From: Caproicibacterium lactatifermentans
GTDB lineage: Bacteria > Bacillota > Clostridia > Oscillospirales > Acutalibacteraceae
Assembly: GCF_013315815.1 (NCBI RefSeq)
Contig: NZ_CP046051.1
Location: forward strand, 930,001 to 994,000
Length of the DNA: 64,000 nucleotides
Direction: 5' to 3'
Positions within the stretch are counted from its first letter, which is position 1. Each line of letters starts with the position of its first letter. The notes under the pieces are model-generated. The model was not told the origin of the DNA. It worked only from the letters and a program-made list of their open reading frames with translations, and searched no databases. Shown here one piece after another: positions 52,223 through 62,150 of the stretch. The translations under genes were made by a program, and so were the position numbers.

Positions 52223-54367
52223 GTGTCAAAGCTTGTTATTGTGGAGTCACCCGCAAAAGCAAAGACCATTCAGAAATATTTAGGTGATGGCTATACAGTC
52301 GTCGCTTCTATGGGACATGTCAGGGACCTGCCAAAAAGCCGCCTGAGTGTCAAAGTAAATGATAATTTTAAACCCCAGTATTCCATTATCAAGGGTAAAG
52401 AAAAACTGGTGGAGGACCTGAAAAAGAAAGCTGCCAAAAGCGACAGTGTACTGCTGGCAACGGACCCTGACCGCGAAGGAGAAGCCATTTCGTGGCATCT
52501 TGCTTATATCCTCGGTTTGGACGTAAATGACACCAACCGTGTTACTTTTAACGAAATTACCCACACCGGTATCAAGAATGGTATGGAAAATCCGCGTACC
52601 ATTGATATGGACTTGGTCAACGCACAGCAGGCCCGCCGCATTTTGGACCGGCTGGTGGGATACAAACTCAGCCCCTTCCTGTCCCAAAAAATACGCCGCG
52701 GCCTTTCTGGTGGCCGTGTGCAGAGCGTGGCCGTACGCATCATTGTAGACCGTGAAGAGGAAATCAAAGCATTCAAGCCAGAAGAATATTGGAGCATTGA
52801 CGGCAAGTTTGTCCCGGCAAAGGGAACGTCCCGCCGGCAGTTCATTGCCAGCCTGTATGGCCTTGCCGGACAAAAAGGCAAATTAAAAATCGAAAACAAG
52901 GAACAAGCAGACGCTATCCTCGACGAACTGAAAGATGCGGACTATGTGGTTACAAGCATCAAGAAGGGTACACGCCGCAAAAGTCCGGCACCGCCGTTCA
53001 TTACTTCTACACTGCAGCAGGAAGCCAGCCGCCGGCTTGGTTTTACGGCCCGCCGTACCATGGCAGCCGCGCAGGAACTATACGAAGGCATTGAAATTGA
53101 GGGCATGGGGGCTGTTGGCCTGATTACTTATATGCGTACGGATTCTCTGCGCCTGAGTGAGGATGCGATTCAGGCGGCCTCTGCGTACATTCAAGAGCGC
53201 TGGGGGGACAAGTACCTGCCCGATAAGCCGCGCCACTATAAGGCAAAGGCCAATGCACAGGACGGCCATGAAGCCATTCGCCCGACCGTTCCCAGCCTTG
53301 ACCCGGAAAAAATCAAGAGCAGCCTTTCCAACGACCAGTATAAGCTGTACAAACTTATTTGGGAGCGCTTCCTTGCCTGCCAGATGAGCAACTGCCTGCA
53401 GGCCACCACACGGGCCGAAATCACTGCCGGTGACAAGTACCTGTTTAAAGCGAGCGGCTATACCGTCACCTTTGATGGCTATACCGTTTTGTACGAAGAG
53501 AGAAAAGATGACGGCGAAAAGGAAAGCAGCGGTCTGCTGCCTCCGCTGGAAAAGGATATGCCGCTGCGCTGCAAGGAAATCACAGGGAACCAGCACTTTA
53601 CCCAGCCGCCGGCGCGCTATACCGAAGCAAGCTTAATCAAGGCGCTGGAAGAAAACGGAATTGGCCGTCCTAGTACCTATGCTACTACCATTAGTACCAT
53701 TTTGAACCGTGAATATGTTGTGCGGGAAGGCAAGGCATTGAAACCCACAGAACTGGGCGAAGTGGTCACCAAACTGATGAAGGAACGCTTCCCCAAGGTG
53801 GTAAATGTTAAGTTTACGGCACAGGTGGAAAACGAACTGGATGAAGTGCAGAACGGCAAAGTTGAATGGGTGCAGGCCGTACATGATTTTTATGACGATT
53901 TTGCTGAGGCACTGAAAAAAGCAAAAGAGGAAATGAAGGATGTCAAAATTCATCTGAAAGAGGATGAAACAGACATCATCTGTGAAAAGTGCGGCCGCCG
54001 CATGGTTATCAAAACGGGCCGCTATGGAAAATTTATTGCCTGCCCCGGCTATCCAGAATGTAAAAACATCAAAAAATATGTAGAGAAAAACGGTGCCAAA
54101 TGCCCCAAATGCGGCGGTGATGTTGTCATCAAGCATACCAAAAAAGGCCGCATCTTTTATGGCTGTGAAAACTATCCCAAGTGTGACTTCGTTTCATGGG
54201 ATGAGCCGACAGAGAAACTTTGCCCGCGCTGCGGCAAAACACTGCTGCGTAAAAAAGGCAAGAACCCGCGCTACTACTGCGTCACGCCGGACTGTGGTTA
54301 TGAACATCTCGGCGACGATTTTTCAGATGAAGAGCAGCAGGCACCGGAAGAGGAAACAAAAGCGTGA
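52223..54367 (+). CDS. topA: DNA topoisomerase I
   Basis: A 714-residue type IA topoisomerase. It starts with Toprim (VIVESPAKAKTIQKYLG, DPDREGEAISWHL), has the catalytic Tyr in GLITYMRTDSLRLS and ends with three C4 zinc ribbons (CEKCGRRM, CPKCGGDV, CPRCGKTL). It relaxes negative supercoils. The start is GTG at 52223 behind a GAGGTG site. It is the head of the run topA-trmFO-plsX-rnc and overlaps trmFO's region by a few bases. Confidence 0.97.
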   Translation: MSKLVIVESPAKAKTIQKYLGDGYTVVASMGHVRDLPKSRLSVKVNDNFKPQYSIIKGKEKLVEDLKKKAAKSDSVLLATDPDREGEAISWHLAYILGLDVNDTNRVTFNEITHTGIKNGMENPRTIDMDLVNAQQARRILDRLVGYKLSPFLSQKIRRGLSGGRVQSVAVRIIVDREEEIKAFKPEEYWSIDGKFVPAKGTSRRQFIASLYGLAGQKGKLKIENKEQADAILDELKDADYVVTSIKKGTRRKSPAPPFITSTLQQEASRRLGFTARRTMAAAQELYEGIEIEGMGAVGLITYMRTDSLRLSEDAIQAASAYIQERWGDKYLPDKPRHYKAKANAQDGHEAIRPTVPSLDPEKIKSSLSNDQYKLYKLIWERFLACQMSNCLQATTRAEITAGDKYLFKASGYTVTFDGYTVLYEERKDDGEKESSGLLPPLEKDMPLRCKEITGNQHFTQPPARYTEASLIKALEENGIGRPSTYATTISTILNREYVVREGKALKPTELGEVVTKLMKERFPKVVNVKFTAQVENELDEVQNGKVEWVQAVHDFYDDFAEALKKAKEEMKDVKIHLKEDETDIICEKCGRRMVIKTGRYGKFIACPGYPECKNIKKYVEKNGAKCPKCGGDVVIKHTKKGRIFYGCENYPKCDFVSWDEPTEKLCPRCGKTLLRKKGKNPRYYCVTPDCGYEHLGDDFSDEEQQAPEEETKA

Positions 54368-54375
54368 GGAATCCT

Positions 54376-55710
54376 ATGGAAATAACGGTGATTGGTGCGG
54401 GGCTTGCTGGATGTGAGGCTGCGTGGCAGATTGCGCAAAATGGCGGTGAAGTGCAGCTTGTGGAGATGAAGCCGCAGAAGTATACGCCAGCCCATCAAAG
54501 CCCCAATTTTGCAGAACTGATTTGTTCCAATTCTTTAAAGGCGGAGCGCATAGACAGTGCCGCTGGCTTGCTGAAAGAGGAAATGTACCGTATGGGCTCA
54601 CTATTGGTGTCGTGTGCCCGGCATACGCGTGTACCGGCTGGCGGCGCGCTGGCTGTAGACCGCGCGCAGTTTTCGACAATGGTAACGGAAAAAATCCGCA
54701 GCAATCCGCATATCCACTGTGTACAGAAAGAATGTACAGAAATCCCCAAAGATGGCATTGTTGTGGTTGCCACCGGCCCTTTGACCAGTGAGGCGCTGGC
54801 TGCCCAGATTGACCGTCTGTGCGGTGGATGCCTGCGCTTTTATGATGCCGCTGCACCGATTGTCACAGCGGAAAGTTTGGACCGCAGCCGTATTTTTGCG
54901 GCATCCCGATACAATAAGGGTAGCGGTGAGGACTACCTGAACTGTCCCATGAATAAAGAAGAGTATGAAACATTCTACACGGAACTGCTCCACGCGGAGC
55001 GCGCGCCGCTGCATGGGTGCGATGTACAGGACCCCAAAGTGTATGAGGGCTGTATGCCAGTGGAGGTTATGGCCCAGCGCGGACCGGACACCATCCGCTT
55101 TGGTCCCTTAAAGCCGGTTGGCCTGCGGGACCCACATACCGGACACCGGCCGTGGGCCGTTGTGCAGCTTCGCCGGGAGGATGCTGCCGGAACGCTGTTT
55201 AATTTGGTGGGCTTTCAAACAAACCTAAAGTTTGGCGAGCAGAAACGTGTGTTTGGCCTGATTCCGGGCCTTTCTCATGCGGAGTTTGTCCGCTATGGCG
55301 TTATGCACCGCAACACCTTTTTAAATGCACCCAAAGTGCTGGACAGCACGTTTCAGCTGCGAAAGGAACCGCGCCTGTTTTTCGCCGGCCAAATGACCGG
55401 CGTGGAGGGATACATGGAGTCAGCTTCTTCCGGCTTGCTGGCGGGAAGAAACGCACTGCGGCTGCAGCAGGGTTTGCCGCTGCTGACGCCGCCAAAAACG
55501 ACCATGACGGGTGCGCTGGCCCGCTGGGTGCAGTTCGGCGGAGAAGGGGACTATCAGCCGATGGGTGCCAATTTCGGCGTCATGCCGCCGATAGAACCGC
55601 ACATTCGGGACAAACGGGAACGTTATGCGGCTATTTCGCAGCGTGCCCTGCAGGATTTACAGACCTTTCAGCAGGAGAACGGCTGGAGTGCTCCAACAGA
55701 AGAAATTTAA
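54376..55710 (+). CDS. trmFO: methylenetetrahydrofolate-tRNA uracil-54 methyltransferase TrmFO
   Basis: A 444-residue FAD/folate tRNA methylase that makes m5U54. The N-terminus has the FAD loop VIGAGLAGCEAAWQIA, and SNSLKAERIDSAAGLLKEEM and FFAGQMTGVEGYMES are diagnostic. The start is ATG 54376 with TGAGGA upstream; a GTG at 54364 overlaps the topA stop. It lies 8 bases after topA, a pairing seen in many Firmicutes. Confidence 0.97.
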   Translation: MEITVIGAGLAGCEAAWQIAQNGGEVQLVEMKPQKYTPAHQSPNFAELICSNSLKAERIDSAAGLLKEEMYRMGSLLVSCARHTRVPAGGALAVDRAQFSTMVTEKIRSNPHIHCVQKECTEIPKDGIVVVATGPLTSEALAAQIDRLCGGCLRFYDAAAPIVTAESLDRSRIFAASRYNKGSGEDYLNCPMNKEEYETFYTELLHAERAPLHGCDVQDPKVYEGCMPVEVMAQRGPDTIRFGPLKPVGLRDPHTGHRPWAVVQLRREDAAGTLFNLVGFQTNLKFGEQKRVFGLIPGLSHAEFVRYGVMHRNTFLNAPKVLDSTFQLRKEPRLFFAGQMTGVEGYMESASSGLLAGRNALRLQQGLPLLTPPKTTMTGALARWVQFGGEGDYQPMGANFGVMPPIEPHIRDKRERYAAISQRALQDLQTFQQENGWSAPTEEI

Positions 55711-55761
55711 GTGCGGGACCGACCGCTTTTTGAATATCGGACAGGAGGCAGCAAAATTCAT

Positions 55762-56790
55762 ATGAAAATAATTGTAGACGCGTTCGGCGGCGACAATGCA
55801 CCGCTGGAGATTATAAAAGGCTGTGCGCAGGCGGTGCAACAGCTGGGGGTAGACATTATCCTGACCGGCCGCAAGGATACCATTGCGCATGTTGCTCGTG
55901 AAAATACCGTTTCACTGGACCACATGGAAATTGTGGACTGCCCGGATGTGATGAACATGAACGCTGCTGGAACGGAAATTCTGCGTTCCGGTAAAAATTC
56001 CTCCATGGCAGTTGGCTTGCAGCTGCTGGCAAAAGGGAATGGCGATGCTTTTGTCACCGCTGGAAACAGCGGTGCCGTTACTGCTGGCGCTACTTTTTTG
56101 GTAAAGCGTATTAAGGGCGTAAAACGAATTGCATTCGCGCCGGTCATTCCCTGCAAAAAGGGATTTTTCATGCTGGTAGATGCCGGTGCCAATGTGGACT
56201 GTAAACCGGAAATGCTCAAGCAGTTCGGCATTATGGGCTCCATATATATGAAGCGTGTGATGCAGGTGGAAAGCCCGCGTGTCGGCTTATTAAACGTCGG
56301 TACAGAGGAGCACAAGGGCGGCGAGCTGCAGCACGGAGCTTTTGCTCTGTTAAAGGACAGCCCGCTCAACTTCATTGGCAATGTGGAAGCCCGTGATGTG
56401 CCGGACGGTGTAGCCAATGTTCTGGTTGCGGACGGCTTTTCCGGCAATGTGTTTCTCAAATCTTTTGAGGGTGTTTCCATGATGGTCCTTGGCCTGTTTA
56501 AGGGTGTATTGACGAAAAACATGAAAAACAAGCTGGCGGCTTCTATGGTGCTGGGTGACTTGAAAGCATTGAAAAAACGAATGGATTATAATGAATACGG
56601 CGGCGCGCCGCTGTTGGGCTGTGCGAAACCCGTCTTTAAGGCGCACGGCAGTGCTACGGCAAAGACACTGTATAATGCGCTGCGTTTGACAAAATCCTAT
56701 GTAGAGGGCAATGTGCCTGACGAAATTGCAAAGAGCGTTGCAGCTTATCAGCAAAAGGAAGCAGAGCAGAAAGCGGGGACGGCAGAATGA
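55762..56790 (+). CDS. plsX: phosphate acyltransferase PlsX
   Basis: A 342-residue PlsX that makes acyl-phosphate from acyl-ACP for phospholipid synthesis. DAFGGDNAPLEIIKG, VTAGNSGAVTAGA and NVGTEEHKGGELQHGAF are conserved. The start is ATG 55762 with ACAGGAGG at 55741-55748; the frame also extends back to 55711 with no good site. It overlaps rnc by 4 bases, while acpP, often found in between, is absent. Confidence 0.96.
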   Translation: MKIIVDAFGGDNAPLEIIKGCAQAVQQLGVDIILTGRKDTIAHVARENTVSLDHMEIVDCPDVMNMNAAGTEILRSGKNSSMAVGLQLLAKGNGDAFVTAGNSGAVTAGATFLVKRIKGVKRIAFAPVIPCKKGFFMLVDAGANVDCKPEMLKQFGIMGSIYMKRVMQVESPRVGLLNVGTEEHKGGELQHGAFALLKDSPLNFIGNVEARDVPDGVANVLVADGFSGNVFLKSFEGVSMMVLGLFKGVLTKNMKNKLAASMVLGDLKALKKRMDYNEYGGAPLLGCAKPVFKAHGSATAKTLYNALRLTKSYVEGNVPDEIAKSVAAYQQKEAEQKAGTAE

Positions 56791-57473
56791 AGGACCTGTC
56801 CGGTTTGGAAAAAAATCTGGGATATACGTTTCAAGACAAACAGCTTTTGCTGAATGCCCTGACGCACTCGTCTTTTGCCAATGAAACGCACGCGCCCGGC
56901 GGCAGCAATGAACGGCTGGAATTTTTGGGCGACAGTATTTTGGGCTTTGTTGTAGCGGATTATTTGTACCGCAATTTTCCGGAATGGCCGGAGGGCCGCC
57001 TGACCAAAACCCGCGCGGCTTTGGTGTGTGAACAGGCGTGCTGTGATTTTTCCAAGGAGATGGACGTGGGCGCTTACCTGCGTTTGAGCCACGGCGAGCA
57101 GAACAGCGGCGGCCGTACCCGCACATCTATTCAGGCGGATGCCTTTGAGTCCATCACGGCTGCTATTTATTTGGACGGCGGTTTTTCTAAGGCAAAGGAC
57201 TTTATTCTGCGTTTCACGCTGCCGGTCCTAAAAACTCTGCACAGCAAGGCACCATTCCATGACTATAAAACAAAGCTGCAGGAAATCATTCAACATAACC
57301 CCGGCGAAAAGCTAACCTATGTCCTCACCGGTGAAAGCGGCCCTGACCATGATAAGCATTTTACGGTGGAAGTCCACTTGAACAGCAATGTTATCGGTAA
57401 GGGCGGCGGCCACACCAAAAAGGATGCGGAGCAGCAGGCGGCACGGGAAGCACTGGAACTGATGGGCTATTGA
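56787..57473 (+). CDS. rnc: ribonuclease III
   Basis: A 228-residue RNase III. The nuclease signature NERLEFLGDSILGFVVADYL and the second acidic set (QADAFESITAAIYLDGG) are intact, and the dsRNA-binding domain starts about residue 155 (DYKTKLQEIIQ) and ends in GGGHTKKDAEQQAAREAL. It cuts double-stranded rRNA precursors and other RNAs. Translation is coupled to plsX and to the radical SAM gene. Confidence 0.97.
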   Translation: MKDLSGLEKNLGYTFQDKQLLLNALTHSSFANETHAPGGSNERLEFLGDSILGFVVADYLYRNFPEWPEGRLTKTRAALVCEQACCDFSKEMDVGAYLRLSHGEQNSGGRTRTSIQADAFESITAAIYLDGGFSKAKDFILRFTLPVLKTLHSKAPFHDYKTKLQEIIQHNPGEKLTYVLTGESGPDHDKHFTVEVHLNSNVIGKGGGHTKKDAEQQAAREALELMGY

Positions 57474-58519
57474 AACACGCAAATGTAGCTATCTTTGTGC
57501 CGCACGTTGGTTGCCCGCACCGCTGCAGTTTTTGTGACCAGCGGCTGATTACCGGCAAAACCTTGCTGCCCTCTCCGCAGGATGTACAAGACGCTGCCGA
57601 AACAGCTCTGTCTTCTCTGGGGCCTGCTGCGGCCAAAGCGGAGATTGCATTTTTCGGTGGCAGTTTTACTGCAGTGGAAGGCACATATCGCCGCAGCCTT
57701 TTGGAGGCGGCGGCGCCGTATGTACGCAGCGGCCGTTTTGCCGGTATCCGTCTTTCTACCCGGCCGGACGCTGTGGATGAAGCCATTCTGGATGAACTTT
57801 GCTCGTATGGTGTCACTACCATAGAGCTGGGTGCACAAAGCATGGATAATGCGGTCCTGCAAAAAAATGGCCGCGGCCATACGGTAGAGCAAGTGGCAGA
57901 TGCTTCCCACCGTATTAAGGCCCGCGGCATTCGGCTGGGTCTGCAGATGATGACCGGCCTACCCGGCGATACGCCTGCAGGCGCTTGGCATACAGCTCGG
58001 TGCTTTGCGGCACTTGGTGCAGAAGATGTGCGTATCTATCCGGCAATTGTACTGCCGCATACACAGATGGCCGAGTGGTACCAAAAGGGGCAGTACACGC
58101 CGCAGACACTGGAAGAAGCGGTCGATTTATGTACAGGCCTGCTCCAGTATTTTGAAGAGCGGAAAATTCAGGTTATCCGGCTGGGACTGCACGCCTCACC
58201 GGAGCTGGAAAAAGACCGCCTAGCGGGACCGTGGCACCCGGCATTTCGTGAATTGTGCGAAAGCCGCCGCTGGCTTTTGCGTATGCAGGAAGTTCTGCGC
58301 GGGCAGCCTGCCGGTGATTATCAATTCACCGTGCCGGCAAGGTATCTTTCGCAGGCAAAGGGACAGAAAAAAGCGAATCTTTCTGCTTTGGAACGTCTGG
58401 GGTACCGGGTTAGCGTTACTGCGGGCAAGAACTTTTGCCTGTCCGGTAGCGCCGGCCCGATTTTGATAAAGGAGACTTGTACGTATGCGCATCCGTTCCT
58501 TGGAAATTCAGGGCTTTAA
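57470..58519 (+). CDS. radical SAM protein (Elp3-like N-terminal type)
   Basis: A 349-residue radical SAM enzyme. The cluster motif is CPHRCSFCDQR, followed by FFGGSFTAVE and LGAQSMDNAVLQKNGRGH. The sequence resembles the radical SAM half of Elp3 without the acetyltransferase. A gene of this kind commonly sits between rnc and smc in Clostridia. The start is taken as TTG 57470, overlapping the rnc stop by 4 bases. It overlaps smc by 35 bases. The product may modify RNA, but this is unproved. Confidence 0.85.
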   Translation: MKHANVAIFVPHVGCPHRCSFCDQRLITGKTLLPSPQDVQDAAETALSSLGPAAAKAEIAFFGGSFTAVEGTYRRSLLEAAAPYVRSGRFAGIRLSTRPDAVDEAILDELCSYGVTTIELGAQSMDNAVLQKNGRGHTVEQVADASHRIKARGIRLGLQMMTGLPGDTPAGAWHTARCFAALGAEDVRIYPAIVLPHTQMAEWYQKGQYTPQTLEEAVDLCTGLLQYFEERKIQVIRLGLHASPELEKDRLAGPWHPAFRELCESRRWLLRMQEVLRGQPAGDYQFTVPARYLSQAKGQKKANLSALERLGYRVSVTAGKNFCLSGSAGPILIKETCTYAHPFLGNSGL

Positions 58520-61500
58520 GACTTTTCCGGACAAAACAGTCCTGCAGCTGCAAAATGGTATTACGGCGGTTGTTGGACCGAATGGAAGCGGAAAAAGCAA
58601 CCTCAGCGATGCCGTTCGCTGGGTGCTGGGGGAACAGAACGTCCGAACTCTGCGCTGCACCAAAATGGAGGACGTCATTTTTAACGGCACGCCGCAGCGA
58701 AAAGCGCAGGGGTATGCCGAAGTTACACTCAACATTGACAATACGGACCGTGCCCTTGCTTTTGATAAAGATGAAGTTGCGGTTACTCGGCGGTACTACC
58801 GCAGCGGTGAAAGTGAGTACCTGTTAAACCATGTGGCCATGCGTCTGAAAGATATCAACGAACTGTTTATGGACACTGGCCTTGGTCGAGACGGCTATTC
58901 GATTATTGGACAGGGAAAAATAGATGCGATTGTTTCTGCCAAAAGCGAGGACCGGCGTGAAATTTTTGAGGAAGCAGCGGGCATTTCCCGCTGTCGTTAC
59001 CGTAAAGAAGACAGCGAACGCCAGCTGAGCGCAGCAGAGGATAATTTGGTGCGGCTCAACGATATTCTGGCAGAGCTGAAGGGCCGTGTGGACCCATTAA
59101 AGGAACAGAGCGAAAAGGCACAGAAATTTGTTACCTACTCAAATGAGAAGAAAGATTTGCAGATAGCGTTTTGGCTGCGCCAGATGGACCAGTCCGATAA
59201 GGCGCTACATACTCATGACGATAAAATTATGCTTGCTCGCACGCAGCAGGAGAAAGCAGAAAAAGAGCTGAACGCGCTGGATCGGGCGGCAGAGCAGAAC
59301 TTTCAGAAAATTACCGGCTGTGCAGCACAGATTGATGAGGTCCGTCAACAGAGCAGTAGCAAAGAAGAAGCGGCTGCACAAAAGGACAGCGAAGCGGCAG
59401 TGCTGGATAGTGACGTGCGCCATGGGAGAGAAACCGTTGGCCGGTTGGAGACTGAGCTTGCCGCAGCGTCACAGGGCAGGGAACATCTACAGCAGGAAGC
59501 GGCTGAAAAAGCGGCAAAAATCACGGAACAGAATCAGCAGGAGACACAGCTTTTACAGTCAGAAGATGATGTAAATAAAAAGCTGGAATCCCTGCGTGCA
59601 AAGATTCGTGCAAGTTCTGCAGATGCTGAAGACATTTCCCAGCAGCTTTCTCAGCTTGCTTCCCATGCAACAGAAAGCAAGGTAGCGGAAATGACTGCCG
59701 CTTCTGCCATGTCTGAAATTGCTGTCCGTGTTTCTCACGCGGCCAGTACAATCAGCGGCAAAGAGGAACTTTTCAATAAGCTGCAGGACTCTCGAAAGGA
59801 CAGCAGCCAAACATTGGCGGATATGCAGGCACGCATACAGGACATGCGTATTTCTGAACAACAGTGGACCCAGCAGCTGCAGCAGCACCGCCGACAAACC
59901 GAAAACCAGAAACAAAAAGCAGACCGTCTGCAGATAGATGCCCGTGAAAGTATCCGCCGCGCATCTTTGCTGGAATCGCTGGAACAAAATATGGAGGGCT
60001 TCAGCAGGAGTGTAAAAGTTATTATGCAGGCCTCTGCCCGGGGAACGATTTCCGGTATTTGTGGCCCTGTTTCCCGGCTGATTACAGTGCCGCCAGCGTA
60101 TACAGTTGCACTGGAAACCGCTCTGGGTGCTTCCATGCAGCACATTGTTGTGCAGACGGAGCAGAATGCCAAAGATGCTATCCGCATGCTAAAGCACCGG
60201 GATGCCGGCCGTGCTACCTTTTTACCGCTTGGTAATCTTCGCAGCCGTGTGCTGCAGGAACTAAGTCTTAAGGACTGCGAGGGATTTGTCGGTGTTGCCA
60301 GTGAATTGTGTACCAGTGAGCCAACCTACCGTGGTGTAAGGGAAAATCTGCTCGGCCGAATTGCGGTCGCACGGGATTTGGACGCTGCCGTGGAGATTGC
60401 ACGCCGGTTTCATTACCGGTTCCGTGTGGTTACACTGGACGGGCAGGTTGTCAATACCGGCGGCTCTCTGACTGGCGGCAGCCTTGCACGCAATTCCGGC
60501 CTTTTAAGCCGCCGCAGTGAAATTGCGCGCACGCGTGAAAAAGCGCAGGCCCAGACAGCCGAGGCAGAAAAGGCGGCGGCTGCATATCAAAACTGCATGA
60601 AAAAGGACGCCGCAGCGGAAGCAGAACTTTCTGCGCTGCGCTCTGGCCTAGCTGCTCGGCAAGAAGACTGTATTCGCATGAAAGCAAACTGTACACAGCT
60701 TGAAAAAGATATTTCCAATGTACAGAAAGACATATGTTCACTAAAGGCAGAACAGGCAACTGTTTCACAGCGTCTGTCGGACCAAAAGCAAAAACAGGCT
60801 GAGGCCAGAAAACAGTCGTCCCTCTTTGCGGAACAGATGGCGGCTTTGCGGCAAAAAGCAAAGGAATTGACCGACAGCTGCAGCAGTTTGGAACAGCAGA
60901 GTGAATCCTGTACGGCTCAGTTACAGCAGCTGCGGCTGCAGCTGCTGTCCGTACGCAAAGACCGTGAAAATCTGCAGGAAGCCCTGCAGCAGTTAGAAAT
61001 CCGTCAACAGGAGAGCACCTCTCAGGCAGACACACTGCAGATGGAAATCAGAGAACAAAAAGCGTTAATTGTTTCGGCTCAGCAAAAAGCAGCCACGGCA
61101 CGGGAAGCCGCTGTCCACCTGCACAAAGAGGCTGCTGCGGGCAGCAGCATGATAGAACAGATTAACCAGCACCGTATGCAGCTGGAGCAGCAGGATACAC
61201 GATTGCGTCAGCAGCAGCGGAACAAAAGCGATGAAAAAGAAACCATTGGCCACGAGCTTACCCGACTGGAAGAACGCCGGACAAATTTGCAGAGACAGTA
61301 TGACGGCCTTGCTGCCAAATTATGGGATGAGTATGAACTGACACGCCGGGAGGCACAGAAAAGTACGCCGTTGCTGCAGGAGGCGGATATGCCGCAGGCA
61401 CAGCGCCGTTTAAATGAGCTGAAAGGCCTGATACGCGCGTTGGGAACGGTCAATGTGGCAGCTATTGAAGAATATAAAGAAGTCAGCAAACGGTACGAAT

Positions 61501-62066
61501 TTCTTTCCGTACAAATCGAGGACGTTGAAAAAAGCAGGGACGAGCTGCGGCAGCTGATACGGGACCTAACTCACCAAATGCAGGAGCAGTTTACACTGCG
61601 TTTTTCACAGATACGGCGCAACTTTACAGAAACATTTCGGGAGCTTTTTGGCGGTGGAACCGCCAGCTTGGAACTTTCTAATCCAGACGATATTCTTACT
61701 TCTGGAATTGATATTACGGTACAACCGCCCGGAAAAATTGTTTCCCATTTGGAAAGCCTTTCCGGCGGAGAAAAGGCTTTGGTTGCAATTGCACTGTATT
61801 TTGCCATTATGAAAGTTTCTCCGCCGCCGTTTTGTATGCTGGACGAGATTGATGCGGCACTGGACGATGTCAATGTTTCCCGATTTGCGGCTTATCTTCG
61901 CCGTATGTCCCAAAATACGCAGTTCATCGTTATTACTCACCGGCGGGGCTGTATGGAAGAAGCGGATACCCTGTATGGTGTCACCATGCAGGATGAAGGT
62001 ATCAGTCAGGTGCTGGTGCTGCATCCAAACGAAATTGTGGCATTTAATCATGACCATGAGGAGTAA
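58485..62066 (+). CDS. smc: chromosome segregation protein SMC
   Basis: An 1193-residue SMC. The N-terminal head has Walker A (VGPNGSGKSNLSDAVRWVLGE), there are two long coiled coils, the hinge is at about residues 510-650, and the C-terminal head has the signature LSGGEKALVAIALYFA and Walker B CMLDEIDAALDD. Together with ScpA and ScpB it condenses chromosomes. The coiled coils are very rich in Gln, Ala and Lys. The start ATG 58485 lies inside the radical SAM gene. Confidence 0.97.
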   Translation: MRIRSLEIQGFKTFPDKTVLQLQNGITAVVGPNGSGKSNLSDAVRWVLGEQNVRTLRCTKMEDVIFNGTPQRKAQGYAEVTLNIDNTDRALAFDKDEVAVTRRYYRSGESEYLLNHVAMRLKDINELFMDTGLGRDGYSIIGQGKIDAIVSAKSEDRREIFEEAAGISRCRYRKEDSERQLSAAEDNLVRLNDILAELKGRVDPLKEQSEKAQKFVTYSNEKKDLQIAFWLRQMDQSDKALHTHDDKIMLARTQQEKAEKELNALDRAAEQNFQKITGCAAQIDEVRQQSSSKEEAAAQKDSEAAVLDSDVRHGRETVGRLETELAAASQGREHLQQEAAEKAAKITEQNQQETQLLQSEDDVNKKLESLRAKIRASSADAEDISQQLSQLASHATESKVAEMTAASAMSEIAVRVSHAASTISGKEELFNKLQDSRKDSSQTLADMQARIQDMRISEQQWTQQLQQHRRQTENQKQKADRLQIDARESIRRASLLESLEQNMEGFSRSVKVIMQASARGTISGICGPVSRLITVPPAYTVALETALGASMQHIVVQTEQNAKDAIRMLKHRDAGRATFLPLGNLRSRVLQELSLKDCEGFVGVASELCTSEPTYRGVRENLLGRIAVARDLDAAVEIARRFHYRFRVVTLDGQVVNTGGSLTGGSLARNSGLLSRRSEIARTREKAQAQTAEAEKAAAAYQNCMKKDAAAEAELSALRSGLAARQEDCIRMKANCTQLEKDISNVQKDICSLKAEQATVSQRLSDQKQKQAEARKQSSLFAEQMAALRQKAKELTDSCSSLEQQSESCTAQLQQLRLQLLSVRKDRENLQEALQQLEIRQQESTSQADTLQMEIREQKALIVSAQQKAATAREAAVHLHKEAAAGSSMIEQINQHRMQLEQQDTRLRQQQRNKSDEKETIGHELTRLEERRTNLQRQYDGLAAKLWDEYELTRREAQKSTPLLQEADMPQAQRRLNELKGLIRALGTVNVAAIEEYKEVSKRYEFLSVQIEDVEKSRDELRQLIRDLTHQMQEQFTLRFSQIRRNFTETFRELFGGGTASLELSNPDDILTSGIDITVQPPGKIVSHLESLSGGEKALVAIALYFAIMKVSPPPFCMLDEIDAALDDVNVSRFAAYLRRMSQNTQFIVITHRRGCMEEADTLYGVTMQDEGISQVLVLHPNEIVAFNHDHEE

Positions 62067-62150
62067 CACTGCCCGGTTTTCGGCAAATAGAATATTTGTG
62101 GTGTAACGGAATAATCATAAAAAGTAAATTCTATGGGAAGGAGCCATTCC

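Noticed and set aside
58485..62066. Long antisense open frames across smc and other GC-richer genes
   Set aside because: They mirror the coding frame of the sense gene and have no start signals or recognisable domains.
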